Origin: Parabacteroides chongii
GTDB lineage: Bacteria > Bacteroidota > Bacteroidia > Bacteroidales > Tannerellaceae
Direction: 5' to 3'
Length of the DNA stretch: 64,000 nt
NCBI RefSeq assembly: GCF_029581355.1
Contig: NZ_CP120849.1
Span: 4,682,501-4,746,500, forward strand
Position 1 is the stretch's first letter. Every line of letters starts with the position of its first letter. The notes under the pieces were generated by a model, which was not told where the DNA came from, did not search any database, and saw only the letters and a list, made by a program, of their open reading frames with translations. Position numbers and translations under genes: made by a program. Below, in pieces: positions 41,895-50,832 of the stretch.

Positions 41895-43421
41895 ATGAAA
41901 CATATAAATAAATTTCTGTTACTATTCATTTCACTATCTATATTTACAGGTTGTGATAATTTTGAAAAGCTGAATACGGACCCGGATACGGCAACGACTG
42001 TCCCATCTTCGATGTTGGCTACCAAAGTGATCTATGAGGTAGTCCGGAAAGACCGTACCGTAAAAGAATATGTAAATGATGGCGTATTAGCCAAACAAAT
42101 CGTATGGAACGAAGGCGTTTCAGACCTGCAGTATAATAATATCGGACGCGGCGATTTCGATGGTTTCCTACAGGTAACCAATTGCAGCGATATGGTAGCC
42201 AAGTCGCCCGGACAAAAGGGTTACGAAGGTCTGGCTCTTTTCTCCAAAGCGTACCTGCTCTATTATATCACCTTGAATATAGGAGATATACCTTATAGCA
42301 ATGCCGGCGAGGGAGAAGATGGAAATACACGTCCTCCATACGAACCTCAGAAAGATGTAATGCTGAATATTCTCAGCGACCTGGACAAGGCTTACCAGGC
42401 ATTCTCCGAAGCCGATGACGTAGCATTCGAAGGAGATATCATCTTCGGCGGAAATAAGGAGAACTGGAAGAAGACCGTTACAGCATTCCAGTTGAAAGTC
42501 CTGATCAATCTGTCTAAAAAAGAAAGTGATTCTGATATGAACATCAAATCACGTTTTGCCGATATCGTCCAGAACGGTTCTTTAATGACATCCAATACGG
42601 ATAACTTCCAGCTGGTTTACAGAGATCAGCAAGGGATGAAATATCCTTTCAACGATTTGACATCAAACCAGACTAAATATGCAATGATGTCTTCCGTACT
42701 GGTCGACCAAATGAAAGAATATGAAGATTACCGTTTATTCTATTACGGTGAACCGTCTATCGCTAAAACAAACGAGGGCAAAGCGGAAAGTGATTTCGAC
42801 GCTTATGTAGGAGTTGACCCGTCCCTTCCGTACGGAGAAGTATCGAAAGCGCATGGTGCCAATTTGTTCTGCCGTCCAAATCTCCGTTACATCTCTGAAG
42901 CTCATGTAGAAGGTGAACCGCTGATACGCCTGGGATACAGTGAACAGCAATTCATCCTGGCAGAAGCTTGCCTGCGCGGCTGGATCAGTGGAAATGCCGG
43001 TGATTACTATAAAAAAGCGATCAAGGCGCATATGGAATTTGTCAGAGACTGCACACCGGAAGAATATGCTCACGGACGTGTAATGACAGACGAGTATATC
43101 AATTCCTATCTGGCTAATGCTAAAATCCAGCTGACCGGCTCCTTTGAAAAAGATCTGAAAAAACTCATTACGCAGAAATATATTTCTTATTATCTGCAGC
43201 ACACGTATGAGGCTTATTATGATTACAGAAGAACCGGCTACCCTGTATTGCCGATCAATCCGGAATCAAGTAAGAATGTAACTGCTCCGGACCGTATACC
43301 TGTTCGCTACATGTATCCGGAACGTGAATACAATTACAACCGCACGAATCTGGAAGAAGCGTTAAGCCGTCAGTTCGGTGGAAGCGACAACATCAATGAT
43401 GTCATGTGGATATTGAAATAA
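41895..43421 (+). CDS. SusD/RagB-like surface lipoprotein
   Basis: This 508-residue protein has a type II signal peptide with lipobox FTGC (Cys about residue 20), followed by DNFEKLNTDPDTAT. Helical TPR-like SusD architecture follows (ALFSKAYLLYYITLNIGDIPYSNAGEG shows the usual YGDVPY-like segment; QFILAEACLRGW is a conserved helix). It caps the SusC barrel and captures ligand at the cell surface. It resembles the SusD_2-type branch often linked to non-glycan or peptide loci, but the ligand cannot be assigned. Confidence 0.93.
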   Translation: MKHINKFLLLFISLSIFTGCDNFEKLNTDPDTATTVPSSMLATKVIYEVVRKDRTVKEYVNDGVLAKQIVWNEGVSDLQYNNIGRGDFDGFLQVTNCSDMVAKSPGQKGYEGLALFSKAYLLYYITLNIGDIPYSNAGEGEDGNTRPPYEPQKDVMLNILSDLDKAYQAFSEADDVAFEGDIIFGGNKENWKKTVTAFQLKVLINLSKKESDSDMNIKSRFADIVQNGSLMTSNTDNFQLVYRDQQGMKYPFNDLTSNQTKYAMMSSVLVDQMKEYEDYRLFYYGEPSIAKTNEGKAESDFDAYVGVDPSLPYGEVSKAHGANLFCRPNLRYISEAHVEGEPLIRLGYSEQQFILAEACLRGWISGNAGDYYKKAIKAHMEFVRDCTPEEYAHGRVMTDEYINSYLANAKIQLTGSFEKDLKKLITQKYISYYLQHTYEAYYDYRRTGYPVLPINPESSKNVTAPDRIPVRYMYPEREYNYNRTNLEEALSRQFGGSDNINDVMWILK

Positions 43422-43455
43422 AACCGAACAGACTAAAGTCTGTCAGGAAACAAAG

Positions 43456-43490
43456 AAAGGGAGTGCCAGTGATCGGTTACTCCCTTTTTC
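43456..43490 (+). terminator. Terminator after susD-like gene
   Basis: AAAGGGAGT pairs with ACTCCCTTT around a 14-nt loop, followed by TTCGTAT. Readthrough or a separate promoter would be needed for the thioredoxin gene. Confidence 0.7.
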
Positions 43491-43615
43491 GTATATATCA
43501 TTAAAAAAAGACCTGTCCCATAATTTTATTGTAAAGTTAAGCAATAATATTCCGGTCATCCCGCTTGTTTATTACGAATAATTCGTAATATTGCATTTAC
43601 TTAATTCATACAAAT

Positions 43616-45178
43616 ATGGTAAAAGCACTTTTTGCAGGCATATCGCTCATTCTGGCGGTATCTGCACAGGCACAAAACGAGTTTACAATAAAAGGAACAG
43701 TAACCGGATTAAAAGACAGTACCGTGATAATGCTCTACCGAAGTGACGGACGGGTCATGAGTTCGATCGCCCAGGATACAGTCTTTAATGAATCTTTCTG
43801 CTTTAAGGAGAAAACTGCGGAAGACAAGCCGGAAGCATTAATGATCATGGCGAGGGATAAAGATTTCCCCAGTACCTGGCTGGATGTATGGGTAGCTCCG
43901 AACACAGTCAGTACCGTCAGAGGCAATAATAAGTTGCTACGTACCTGGGATGTATCCAGTACTATCAAGGAACAGCAAATATTGAACCGATACAGGCGAG
44001 CTACAATCGACGAAACTAATCAGGATCAGGAATTATCCATCGAAAGGATGAAGAAAATGCCTCTTCTGCGATCCGGAAATCTTTCTACAGAGGAGAGTGA
44101 AAAGCTGAAAAGAGAAATGACCGAACTCGAAAAGAAACAAGATTCAGTAAGACACATCATCTCCAAAAAAGAGATTGAAATCATGCAGCAAACACCTGTA
44201 GAAACTATTTGGATGGACAAATTACGGGGATTAAGTATGGAGATGAAATACATGAAAGATTTTCCGTATAAAAAAGAAGTCTTTGCCCTGTATGAAAAAC
44301 TATCGGATGACGAGAAACAATCAGCAATAGGTAAAGAAATTTCCGTCTATTTATATCCTCCCGTTACAGTCAAAGAAGGCGATGAAATGGCGGATGCCGA
44401 CTTGTACGACCTGGCAGGGAACATTCATCATCTGGCTGATTACAAAGGGAAATATCTCCTGATTGATTTCTGGAGCCGTGGTTGTGGTCCTTGTATGATG
44501 GCTTTACCGGAAATGAAAGAGATATTCGAAACCCAAAAGGACAAAGTTACTGTTATCAGTCTGAGTACGGACACAGAAAAAGGCTGGAAAGAAGTCTCCA
44601 AGACAAAAGATATGCCGTGGGTAAACCTGAATGACTTTGGAGGAATGAGCGGACTGGCTGCAAAATATAACGTGAGAGGAATACCTCATTATGTCATTAT
44701 CTCCCCCGAAGGAATCATCCTGCATTCCTGGAGCGGATACGGCAAAGGATTACTCAAACGCAAGCTCAACAAATGGATAAACAAGGCAAACCGTGTCATG
44801 ACTGTAAAAAAGGAAGGGAACACGACGATCGTCGAGTCTCCGATAGAGAAATCCAGCAATACGGAAACGATAGAGATCAACCGAATAGAACTGACCGATA
44901 CGGAAACAGTCTTTCACATGAAGGCATTCAATGCTCCGGGATATTGGGTAAGCATCAGCAAGGATACGTATCTGAAAACCGAAGACGGCACGCATTTTCC
45001 TTTGAAATCAGCAGACGGCATTACACCTGAAGAACGCTTCACCATGCCCGAATCGGGAGAATATTCTTTTAAACTGCATTTTCCTCCCCTGCCCGCTGAC
45101 ACAAAAACAGTCGATTTCATCGAAAGTGACTGCGATTCCTGCTTCAAAGTTTTAGGCTTGCCGCTGACGAAAGAATAG
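43616..45178 (+). CDS. TlpA-like thioredoxin-fold protein with DUF4369 domain
   Basis: This 520-residue secreted protein has a signal peptide at about 1-19 (ending AQAQ), an N-terminal DUF4369 beta domain (about 24-115), a long helical linker rich in Lys/Glu, and a thioredoxin domain with the redox site RGCGPCMM near residue 290. A C-terminal beta domain contains CDSC near the end. It probably reduces or isomerises disulfides in the periplasm, and such genes often trail SusC/SusD pairs. It follows susD by 194 bp with a terminator between, so it may be separately controlled. Confidence 0.9.
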   Translation: MVKALFAGISLILAVSAQAQNEFTIKGTVTGLKDSTVIMLYRSDGRVMSSIAQDTVFNESFCFKEKTAEDKPEALMIMARDKDFPSTWLDVWVAPNTVSTVRGNNKLLRTWDVSSTIKEQQILNRYRRATIDETNQDQELSIERMKKMPLLRSGNLSTEESEKLKREMTELEKKQDSVRHIISKKEIEIMQQTPVETIWMDKLRGLSMEMKYMKDFPYKKEVFALYEKLSDDEKQSAIGKEISVYLYPPVTVKEGDEMADADLYDLAGNIHHLADYKGKYLLIDFWSRGCGPCMMALPEMKEIFETQKDKVTVISLSTDTEKGWKEVSKTKDMPWVNLNDFGGMSGLAAKYNVRGIPHYVIISPEGIILHSWSGYGKGLLKRKLNKWINKANRVMTVKKEGNTTIVESPIEKSSNTETIEINRIELTDTETVFHMKAFNAPGYWVSISKDTYLKTEDGTHFPLKSADGITPEERFTMPESGEYSFKLHFPPLPADTKTVDFIESDCDSCFKVLGLPLTKE

Positions 45179-45201
45179 GATAACAGATGCCCGTATAAAA
45201 A

Positions 45202-45282
45202 GTAAGGGACTTTTGAAATGTTAAGACAGGACTTTTAAAAACGAACGTCCTGACTTTTAACTTCAAAAGTCCCTTATTTTTT
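45202..45282. terminator. Long bidirectional terminator
   Basis: AAGGGACTTTTGAA (45204-45217) pairs with TTCAAAAGTCCCTT (45262-45275). An inner AGGAC/GTCCT stem and A/T-rich flanks on both sides complete it. It separates the convergent thioredoxin and ridA genes. Confidence 0.8.
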
Positions 45283-45294
45283 CAGCAGTGATTA

Positions 45295-45675
45295 TCAAGC
45301 CTTTACAGCGATCACTTCGATCTCTACCAAACCATTCTTCGGTAAAGTCTTTACAGCGACAGCGGAACGGGCAGGGAAAACGCCTTCGAATTGCGAAGCA
45401 TATACTTCATTCATCGCTGCGAAATCACCCATATCAGCCAGAAATACAGTGGTCTTTACGACATCGCTGATTTCGTATCCGGCTTCCGTCAGGATAGCTT
45501 TTACATTCTTGAAAGCCTGAGCAGTTTGTTCCTTAACCGCTCCTTCCACGATATTACCGGTAGCGGGATCGATACCAAGTTGTCCGGAAGCGAACAGCAT
45601 ATTTCCGACTTGTACAGCCTGGCTGTAAGGACCTATTGCGGCAGGCGCATTTGTTGTTGCAATAACTTTTTTCAT
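45295..45675 (-). CDS. ridA: RidA family enamine/imine deaminase
   Basis: This 126-residue protein is full length for the family. It has [55 protein letters not shown] (the Arg of FPARS binds the carboxylate). It hydrolyses reactive enamine/imine intermediates, such as 2-aminoacrylate, protecting PLP enzymes. It lies 12 bp after rlmB, so the two are probably co-transcribed. Confidence 0.94.
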   Translation of the reverse strand: MKKVIATTNAPAAIGPYSQAVQVGNMLFASGQLGIDPATGNIVEGAVKEQTAQAFKNVKAILTEAGYEISDVVKTTVFLADMGDFAAMNEVYASQFEGVFPARSAVAVKTLPKNGLVEIEVIAVKA

Positions 45676-45687
45676 TGTGTTTATCTT

Positions 45688-46440
45688 TTAGTTGTTTTGT
45701 TCATCGTTCATACGTTGGCGGACTACTTCATAGATCAGGATAGAGCTGGCTACCGATACGTTCAGCGAACCGATCGTTCCGAACTGCGGTATTTTCACCA
45801 TACTGTCGCAGATACGCAGGTTATCCATCGACACGCCTTTGTCCTCTGCTCCCATTACGATAGCGACCGGACCGTCATATTTAATAGATGTATAGTTTTC
45901 GTATGCTTTCTCGCTGGCAGCATAGACCTTCACGCCGCTTGCCTGAAGGAAACGGATGGATTCTTCAATGCTTTTCTCTTTGCAGACGGGCAGCACATGC
46001 AACGCTCCGGCTGAAGTTTTGATCGCATCCGCATTGACCGTAACGCTTCCTTTTGCCGGAATGACAATGGCATCCACACCGGCACATTCGCAGGTACGGG
46101 CTATCGCGCCGAAGTTACGGACATCCGTGATACCGTCCAGCAAGACGATAAAAGGACTCTTGCCCTGTTCGTAAACGAATGGTATAATATCTTCCAGACG
46201 CTGATAAGTGACAGCCGGAATAAAAGCGATCACGCCTTGATGATTCTTTCGCGTCAGGCGGTCCAGACGTTCTGCCGGTACACGCTGTACAGGAATCTCA
46301 CGCCCTTTCAGCACTTCAAACAGTTCGCGGGAAAGTTCTCCCTGCAACTCGCGCTTTATAAGAATTTTATCTATTTCCTTATCGGCCTGAATAGCCTCGA
46401 TCACGGCACGTATGCCGAATACCATTTCGTTTTCTTTCAT
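45688..46440 (-). CDS. rlmB: 23S rRNA (guanosine-2251-2'-O-)-methyltransferase-like RlmB (SpoU family)
   Basis: From the ATG at 46440 this gives 250 residues. The N-terminal substrate-binding domain (VFGIRAVIEAIQA) is followed by the SPOUT knot domain with DGITDVRNFGAIARTCECAG, VMGAEDKGVS and IPQFGTIGSLNVSVA, the trefoil-knot SAM site. It methylates G2251 of 23S rRNA, or a similar site, in the ribosome P loop. A TAnnTTTG box is present on the minus strand at 46482-46489. Confidence 0.92.
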   Translation of the reverse strand: MKENEMVFGIRAVIEAIQADKEIDKILIKRELQGELSRELFEVLKGREIPVQRVPAERLDRLTRKNHQGVIAFIPAVTYQRLEDIIPFVYEQGKSPFIVLLDGITDVRNFGAIARTCECAGVDAIVIPAKGSVTVNADAIKTSAGALHVLPVCKEKSIEESIRFLQASGVKVYAASEKAYENYTSIKYDGPVAIVMGAEDKGVSMDNLRICDSMVKIPQFGTIGSLNVSVASSILIYEVVRQRMNDEQNN

Positions 46441-46495
46441 CAAATATATATTAACTGTATGTTGTCAATTGAATGCGAATGCAAATATACAAACA

Positions 46496-46921
46496 TTATT
46501 TTCTGTTTCGACGTTCCTTCACCCCTTGAATAAGAAATAATATTCCGGTAATGATAAGAGCAGAAGAGAGACCGGTATAAAAAACAGAAATAAAGGAGTC
46601 CGGTAATAAGCGGGTATGGCGGATTCCCATCCCTAAAATAATCATAAAGAACATCACAACCCAACCTTTGGTATCAAAGAAAGAGAAAGGGTTATTCTTT
46701 TCGCCTTTTTGGGCGATGCGCCGACTATGTTTCCGGAATAAACGCAAAAATACAAAATTCAGGAATAACAGAAATACAATCACTGCCTCTCCCACTTTCA
46801 GTACTGAGTAATGTGCTTCGTGCATCCACGTAAGAATCCCGATCCGGAGAATATTAACTCCGGCTATGATCCATACGCAACCTGCTATAAATAATAATAT
46901 CTGCTTATTGACTCTGAACAT
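46496..46921 (-). CDS. Small four-span membrane protein, unknown
   Basis: From the ATG at 46921 this is 141 residues (MFRVNKQILLFIAGCVW). It has four hydrophobic segments at about 8-28, 40-60, 85-102 and 110-130, separated by a basic loop (RLFRKHSRRIAQK). I do not recognise a named family. A TACTTTTG box on the minus strand (46943-46950) sits about 22 bp before the start. It is probably an inner-membrane protein. Confidence 0.7.
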   Translation of the reverse strand: MFRVNKQILLFIAGCVWIIAGVNILRIGILTWMHEAHYSVLKVGEAVIVFLLFLNFVFLRLFRKHSRRIAQKGEKNNPFSFFDTKGWVVMFFMIILGMGIRHTRLLPDSFISVFYTGLSSALIITGILFLIQGVKERRNRK

Positions 46922-46984
46922 CCATTTACTTTTACTGCAATGCAAAAGTACGATTTTTAACGATATATCCTAATTACTACAAGG

Positions 46985-47332
46985 CTATGAAGCATTCTTT
47001 TCACTTTCCAATTCCTTAATTTCCTTATTCAAGAAAACAGAAAGGATAGTCCTTAAAACAACAATACCGCCAAGGATTGCCAGTTCGTCCAAACTGGGTT
47101 CCAGGACGGTTTTAAGAATATCGGAAGCGATCAGCAACTCCAATCCCAATAACAAATAAGTACCTAACTCAGCCCGCAAACGGCGGATATTGACAGTTGA
47201 ATATTGTCCGGTGAATCGTTTGAGCTCATTCCCGAGAAAAGTGATAAAAGCAACCAGCGCCCCGTAAGTAACGATCAGTAAACTTACCACACTGATAGCC
47301 GTAGCCAGGATATTTAGAAAATGTGTGAACAT
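46985..47332 (-). CDS. DUF1622-like membrane protein
   Basis: From the ATG at 47332 this is 115 residues with two spans (about 4-30 and 54-70), a conserved central RLRAELGTYLLLGLELLIASDILKTV-type region, and a third hydrophobic region (GIVVLRTILSVFL). This pattern matches DUF1622 proteins, whose function is unknown. The start codon sits inside a hairpin (47326-47369), suggesting structured translation control. Confidence 0.75.
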   Translation of the reverse strand: MFTHFLNILATAISVVSLLIVTYGALVAFITFLGNELKRFTGQYSTVNIRRLRAELGTYLLLGLELLIASDILKTVLEPSLDELAILGGIVVLRTILSVFLNKEIKELESEKNAS

Positions 47333-47369
47333 GAGTTTATTCTTTATAATAGGAACAAACTCATGTTCA
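47326..47369 (-). promoter_or_regulatory. Hairpin enclosing the DUF1622 start codon
   Basis: TGAACATGAGTTT (47326-47338) pairs perfectly with 47357-47369 around an 18-nt loop. In the minus-strand message, one arm contains the ATG start (47330-47332) and the loop holds the likely ribosome-binding region, so folding would hide the start. Confidence 0.5.
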
Positions 47370-47390
47370 GGAAAGTTCAATCAGCAATTA

Positions 47391-48173
47391 TCAGCTTCTG
47401 CGATACACTTCAGAACGTTTACTTTGCTGCCGTTTATTGTCGTTTTCTTTTTTATCCTTCTCTTTTTTGTCTTTATCGCGCTTATCATTGCGTTTATCAT
47501 TGTTACGATAACTGTCGCTCCGCTTGTCGGATCTTTTATCTCTGTCATACCGGTCATTATTTCCCGGTTTCGAAGGTTTATTGAAATGCTGGTTATGATT
47601 TGGATTGGGGCGGTTATGATTGTCCGGACGCCACTGTCCGTTATCATGATGACCCGGGCGGTCATATTTACCCCGATACCATTTACCGTCATCAAAACGT
47701 CCATTCCATCGTCCGTTTGAATATTCCCATTGATTATGCCAGTAATGGTCTTCATAACGCCAGCAGACATCTGACGGGCGATAGTTCGGATAATGAGGAT
47801 TGTTATACCAACCCTGATAATCATGGATACGCTGCGGACGTTCGCGGACAAAGCGAACATACAGACGGAACTGCGAAGGAGAAAGTACGCGTTGCAACCT
47901 GCGGTCGCGCTCCATACGCAGATTAAAGATCTTCTTTGCCGACTGGTCCCAGTAACGATAATGCTTACGGGCTTCCTTCTCTATCTTCTGACCGTATTTA
48001 TGTACGATATTATGGTAATCGGCTGCCTGCCTCCCATTCAACCGCATGGCCTGTTCCATCCAGAGACAACTCTGACAATGGGGTTCATTCCAACCAAAAC
48101 TGATCCAAAACTGAGCTTGTCCCGGCAAACTGCACAACAAAATCAACACACATATAAAGCTAATCCGTTTCAT
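47391..48173 (-). CDS. Secreted protein with basic low-complexity tail, unknown
   Basis: This 260-residue protein has a signal peptide (about 1-20, ending GQAQ). A region with paired Cys (CQSC), then an alpha-helical stretch (KIFNLRMERDRRLQRVLSPSQFRLY) recalls CpxP/Spy-like periplasmic proteins, but only weakly. From about residue 120 it is rich in Trp, Tyr, Asn, His, Asp, Arg and Lys (RPDNHNRPNPNHNQ; DKKEKDKKEND). The tail could bind metal, nucleic acid or polyanionic glycans. It lies 67 bp downstream of recN. Confidence 0.7.
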   Translation of the reverse strand: MKRISFICVLILLCSLPGQAQFWISFGWNEPHCQSCLWMEQAMRLNGRQAADYHNIVHKYGQKIEKEARKHYRYWDQSAKKIFNLRMERDRRLQRVLSPSQFRLYVRFVRERPQRIHDYQGWYNNPHYPNYRPSDVCWRYEDHYWHNQWEYSNGRWNGRFDDGKWYRGKYDRPGHHDNGQWRPDNHNRPNPNHNQHFNKPSKPGNNDRYDRDKRSDKRSDSYRNNDKRNDKRDKDKKEKDKKENDNKRQQSKRSEVYRRS

Positions 48174-48240
48174 GACTTTTCGTTTTTAGTTAGTAATTAC
48201 TACTATGACCAATTAAAGAAAGAATGGTTTAACGGTCCGA

Positions 48241-49905
48241 TCAACGTTTGACCTTCAACAACTCTTTTGCGTTGGCTATAGATGCTCCCGTCAACGATGC
48301 GCCACTCAACATGCGCGCCACTTCCTTGATCCGTTCTTCTTTGTTGAGTTTCTTGATCCGGGTTATCGTACGTTCGGATGTATCTTCTTTATAAACAAAG
48401 AAATGATCTTTACCTTTGGCTGCAATCTGGGGTAAATGAGTAATCGTGATCACCTGCATCTTTGAACCCAGATCCTGCATAATATCCCCCATTTTATCGG
48501 CAATATCACCGGAAACACCCGTATCCACTTCATCGAAAATAATAGCAGGAAGAGCCGTGAATCCCGCAATCATTGCTTTTATACATAACATAAGGCGGGA
48601 GATTTCACCACCGGATGCTGTCTGGGCGACAGGTTGCAGTTCGCCGCTCTTATTGGCGGAGAAAAGAAATCGGATATCGTCCATTCCATCGCTTTCCGGT
48701 TCCTGCCGGGAAACAAAATCCACGGCAAAACGGACATTCGGCATTCCCAGCGGAAGAACCATTTCCACCAGCTGCCTGGCTATTGCATTGGATGCAATCT
48801 TACGCTGTTCGCTTAAAACAGCTGCTTGCTGGAGCAGTTCCTGATGAGAGATATCCAGTTGCCCTTTCAGAGCATCGATCTGCTCGTCGAATGAATCGAT
48901 ATCGTGCAATTGTTCGGTATACTTATCCTGTATGGCTATCAGCTCCTCCACGGTGGCAACCCGGTGCTTCTGCTCCAAAGTATACAGCGTGTTCAGGCGT
49001 TCGTTCACCCATTCCAGGCGTTCCGGATTAAATTCAATGTCTTCTTTCAGGACATCCGTCTCCGAAGCCAGGTCGTTCAGGTCGATATAAGCAGAGCGCA
49101 GACGTTCGGCTATTTCTTTGGCTTTCGGATAATACCGCTCCAACGAATCGACGGTGGAAAGGGCTTCTTTGATAAGCCGGACGCTCCCCTGTTCTTCGCC
49201 ATTCAGCAATTCAGTGATTTTATATAAAGAACTCTTGATATCTTCGGCATGGGACAAGGTTTCCAACTCCTGCTCCAATTCTTCCTGCTCGCCTGCTACC
49301 AAACGGGCCTCTGCCAGTTGCTCCAGTTGGAAACGGATATAATCCTCTTCCTGCCGGTTCTGACCAGCCTTTTCTTCCAGCTCTTTCAACTCCCGCTTCA
49401 GGGATTGATAACGCCGGTATTCCTTGCGGTACAGGATCAGAAGTATTTCGTTTTCAGCCATTACATCGATCACTTTCAGCTGGAAACGGTTATCTCCCAG
49501 CAGCAGATTCTGATGTTGCGAATGGATATCGATCAGACGGCTTCCAAGCTCCTTCATTACGGTAAGAGGAACCGGTGAGTCGTTGACAAAAGCACGCGAC
49601 TTACCGGAAGCGAACAATTCCCGGCGAAGGATACAAATATCCGGATCATACTCCAGGTCGTTCACATGGAAAAACTCTTCCAGCTGATATTTGGAGACAT
49701 CGAAAGTAGCTTCCATCACGCATTTATCCGAGCCGTTCTTAATGCTCTTCCCGTCTGCCCGTTGCCCGAGCACCAACGAGAGGGCCCCTAAAATAATAGA
49801 CTTCCCGGCTCCCGTTTCACCGGTGATGACCGAAAAGCCGTTATCGAACTGAATATCCAGGCTGTCGATTAAGACAAAATTCTGTATAAATAAAGATTTC
49901 AGCAT
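48241..49905 (-). CDS. recN: DNA repair protein RecN
   Basis: This 554-residue SMC-like ATPase has Walker A ITGETGAGKSII near residue 30, coiled-coil arms (about 150-370), signature SGGEISRLMLCIKA, and Walker B AIIFDEVDTGVSGD. It acts early in recombinational repair of double-strand breaks. It lies 9 bp after the DUF4835 gene in a conserved cluster. Confidence 0.96.
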   Translation of the reverse strand: MLKSLFIQNFVLIDSLDIQFDNGFSVITGETGAGKSIILGALSLVLGQRADGKSIKNGSDKCVMEATFDVSKYQLEEFFHVNDLEYDPDICILRRELFASGKSRAFVNDSPVPLTVMKELGSRLIDIHSQHQNLLLGDNRFQLKVIDVMAENEILLILYRKEYRRYQSLKRELKELEEKAGQNRQEEDYIRFQLEQLAEARLVAGEQEELEQELETLSHAEDIKSSLYKITELLNGEEQGSVRLIKEALSTVDSLERYYPKAKEIAERLRSAYIDLNDLASETDVLKEDIEFNPERLEWVNERLNTLYTLEQKHRVATVEELIAIQDKYTEQLHDIDSFDEQIDALKGQLDISHQELLQQAAVLSEQRKIASNAIARQLVEMVLPLGMPNVRFAVDFVSRQEPESDGMDDIRFLFSANKSGELQPVAQTASGGEISRLMLCIKAMIAGFTALPAIIFDEVDTGVSGDIADKMGDIMQDLGSKMQVITITHLPQIAAKGKDHFFVYKEDTSERTITRIKKLNKEERIKEVARMLSGASLTGASIANAKELLKVKR

Positions 49906-49914
49906 AATACTTTT

Positions 49915-50832
49915 TTACTTTTTGAGCGGCTCCAGACGCGTAGTCATTGCCGGATACAGATTGGACAGCATTTTATATCCTTCCTGCTTTTCAGTCGTGG
50001 TCGCCTTGGAATAAATGGCAACGACTTCGTCCAGTTTGGAATCGGCAAACATCTGTAACAAGACAGAGTTGGGCCGTGTTTTCTTCAATTCTTCCAGGGC
50101 AGGCAATAAAGAAAGGATCGTAGTACGCCCGCGATCGACATTTGCAGCCATTTCATCGAGTCCTTTCCGGTGATAATTATACCACATGTCACGATAACCC
50201 TCTGAGGAATTTTCGGTCAGTGCGGTTGCTATTGCATGGCGGTTACGATCGCTGTCGAAGGCTTTCCACCCGTTCCATGACATTTGTGCCTGCGCCAGTG
50301 TAACGACCTGTTGTGCCTGTTGGAAGAAAGCACTTCCACCTTTCGGGGAAAAGCTGTCGAAATCAAGTCCCAGGATGGTGTACAAATAAAATATGATCGT
50401 AGCCGTAAGATTATTATTCAAAGAATTTTCCGTATATTCCAACGGCTCGAACTCCGTATAATCGAAATCGAGCTGTGTGTCGCGGAAGTTCAACAAAGTA
50501 GTTATATAACTCGAATTATAGACCGGGCGACTGGCCTGTACCTGTAATTCCGCCTTGAAACTATTATCGGAAGGCATCTCATTGATAATGATATTAAAAG
50601 TACAGTCAATCCGTTCGTTGATACCAAAGGTCGCATCCGTCCATTTCCGGTTATTGATAAACTCGATCAAAGCGTTCTGCAGCGTAGTAAACACCTGCTT
50701 GTTAGTTCCCTGGATCTTATCACTATTGATCTTCACCTGGGCGTTAAACTCATTTGCCCGATCTTGCGCCTTACCGATAAAAGGAATTGTTCCCAACAGG
50801 AACAGGAATAACAGTCTTTTAATCATTTTCAT
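49915..50832 (-). CDS. DUF4835 family secreted protein (PorD-like)
   Basis: This 305-residue protein has a signal peptide (about 1-22, ending GKAQ) and the DUF4835 pattern: EFNAQVKINSDKIQGTNKQVF, FINNRKWTDATF, NPSYITTLLNFRDTQ-like segment, WKAFDSDRNRH. Relatives in type IX secretion organisms are sometimes named PorD. A secretion role here is uncertain because I see no T9SS genes. Its start overlaps the end of coaBC by 4 bp, and it precedes recN; this coaBC-DUF4835-recN order recurs in Bacteroidota. Confidence 0.85.
   Translation of the reverse strand: MKMIKRLLFLFLLGTIPFIGKAQDRANEFNAQVKINSDKIQGTNKQVFTTLQNALIEFINNRKWTDATFGINERIDCTFNIIINEMPSDNSFKAELQVQASRPVYNSSYITTLLNFRDTQLDFDYTEFEPLEYTENSLNNNLTATIIFYLYTILGLDFDSFSPKGGSAFFQQAQQVVTLAQAQMSWNGWKAFDSDRNRHAIATALTENSSEGYRDMWYNYHRKGLDEMAANVDRGRTTILSLLPALEELKKTRPNSVLLQMFADSKLDEVVAIYSKATTTEKQEGYKMLSNLYPAMTTRLEPLKK

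Noticed and set aside
47325..47720. Hydrophobic plus-strand frame (131 codons) with membrane-like segments
   Set aside because: It is antisense to the charged tail of the secreted protein at 47391-48173, whose Asp/Asn/Lys codons read as Ile/Val/Phe on the other strand.
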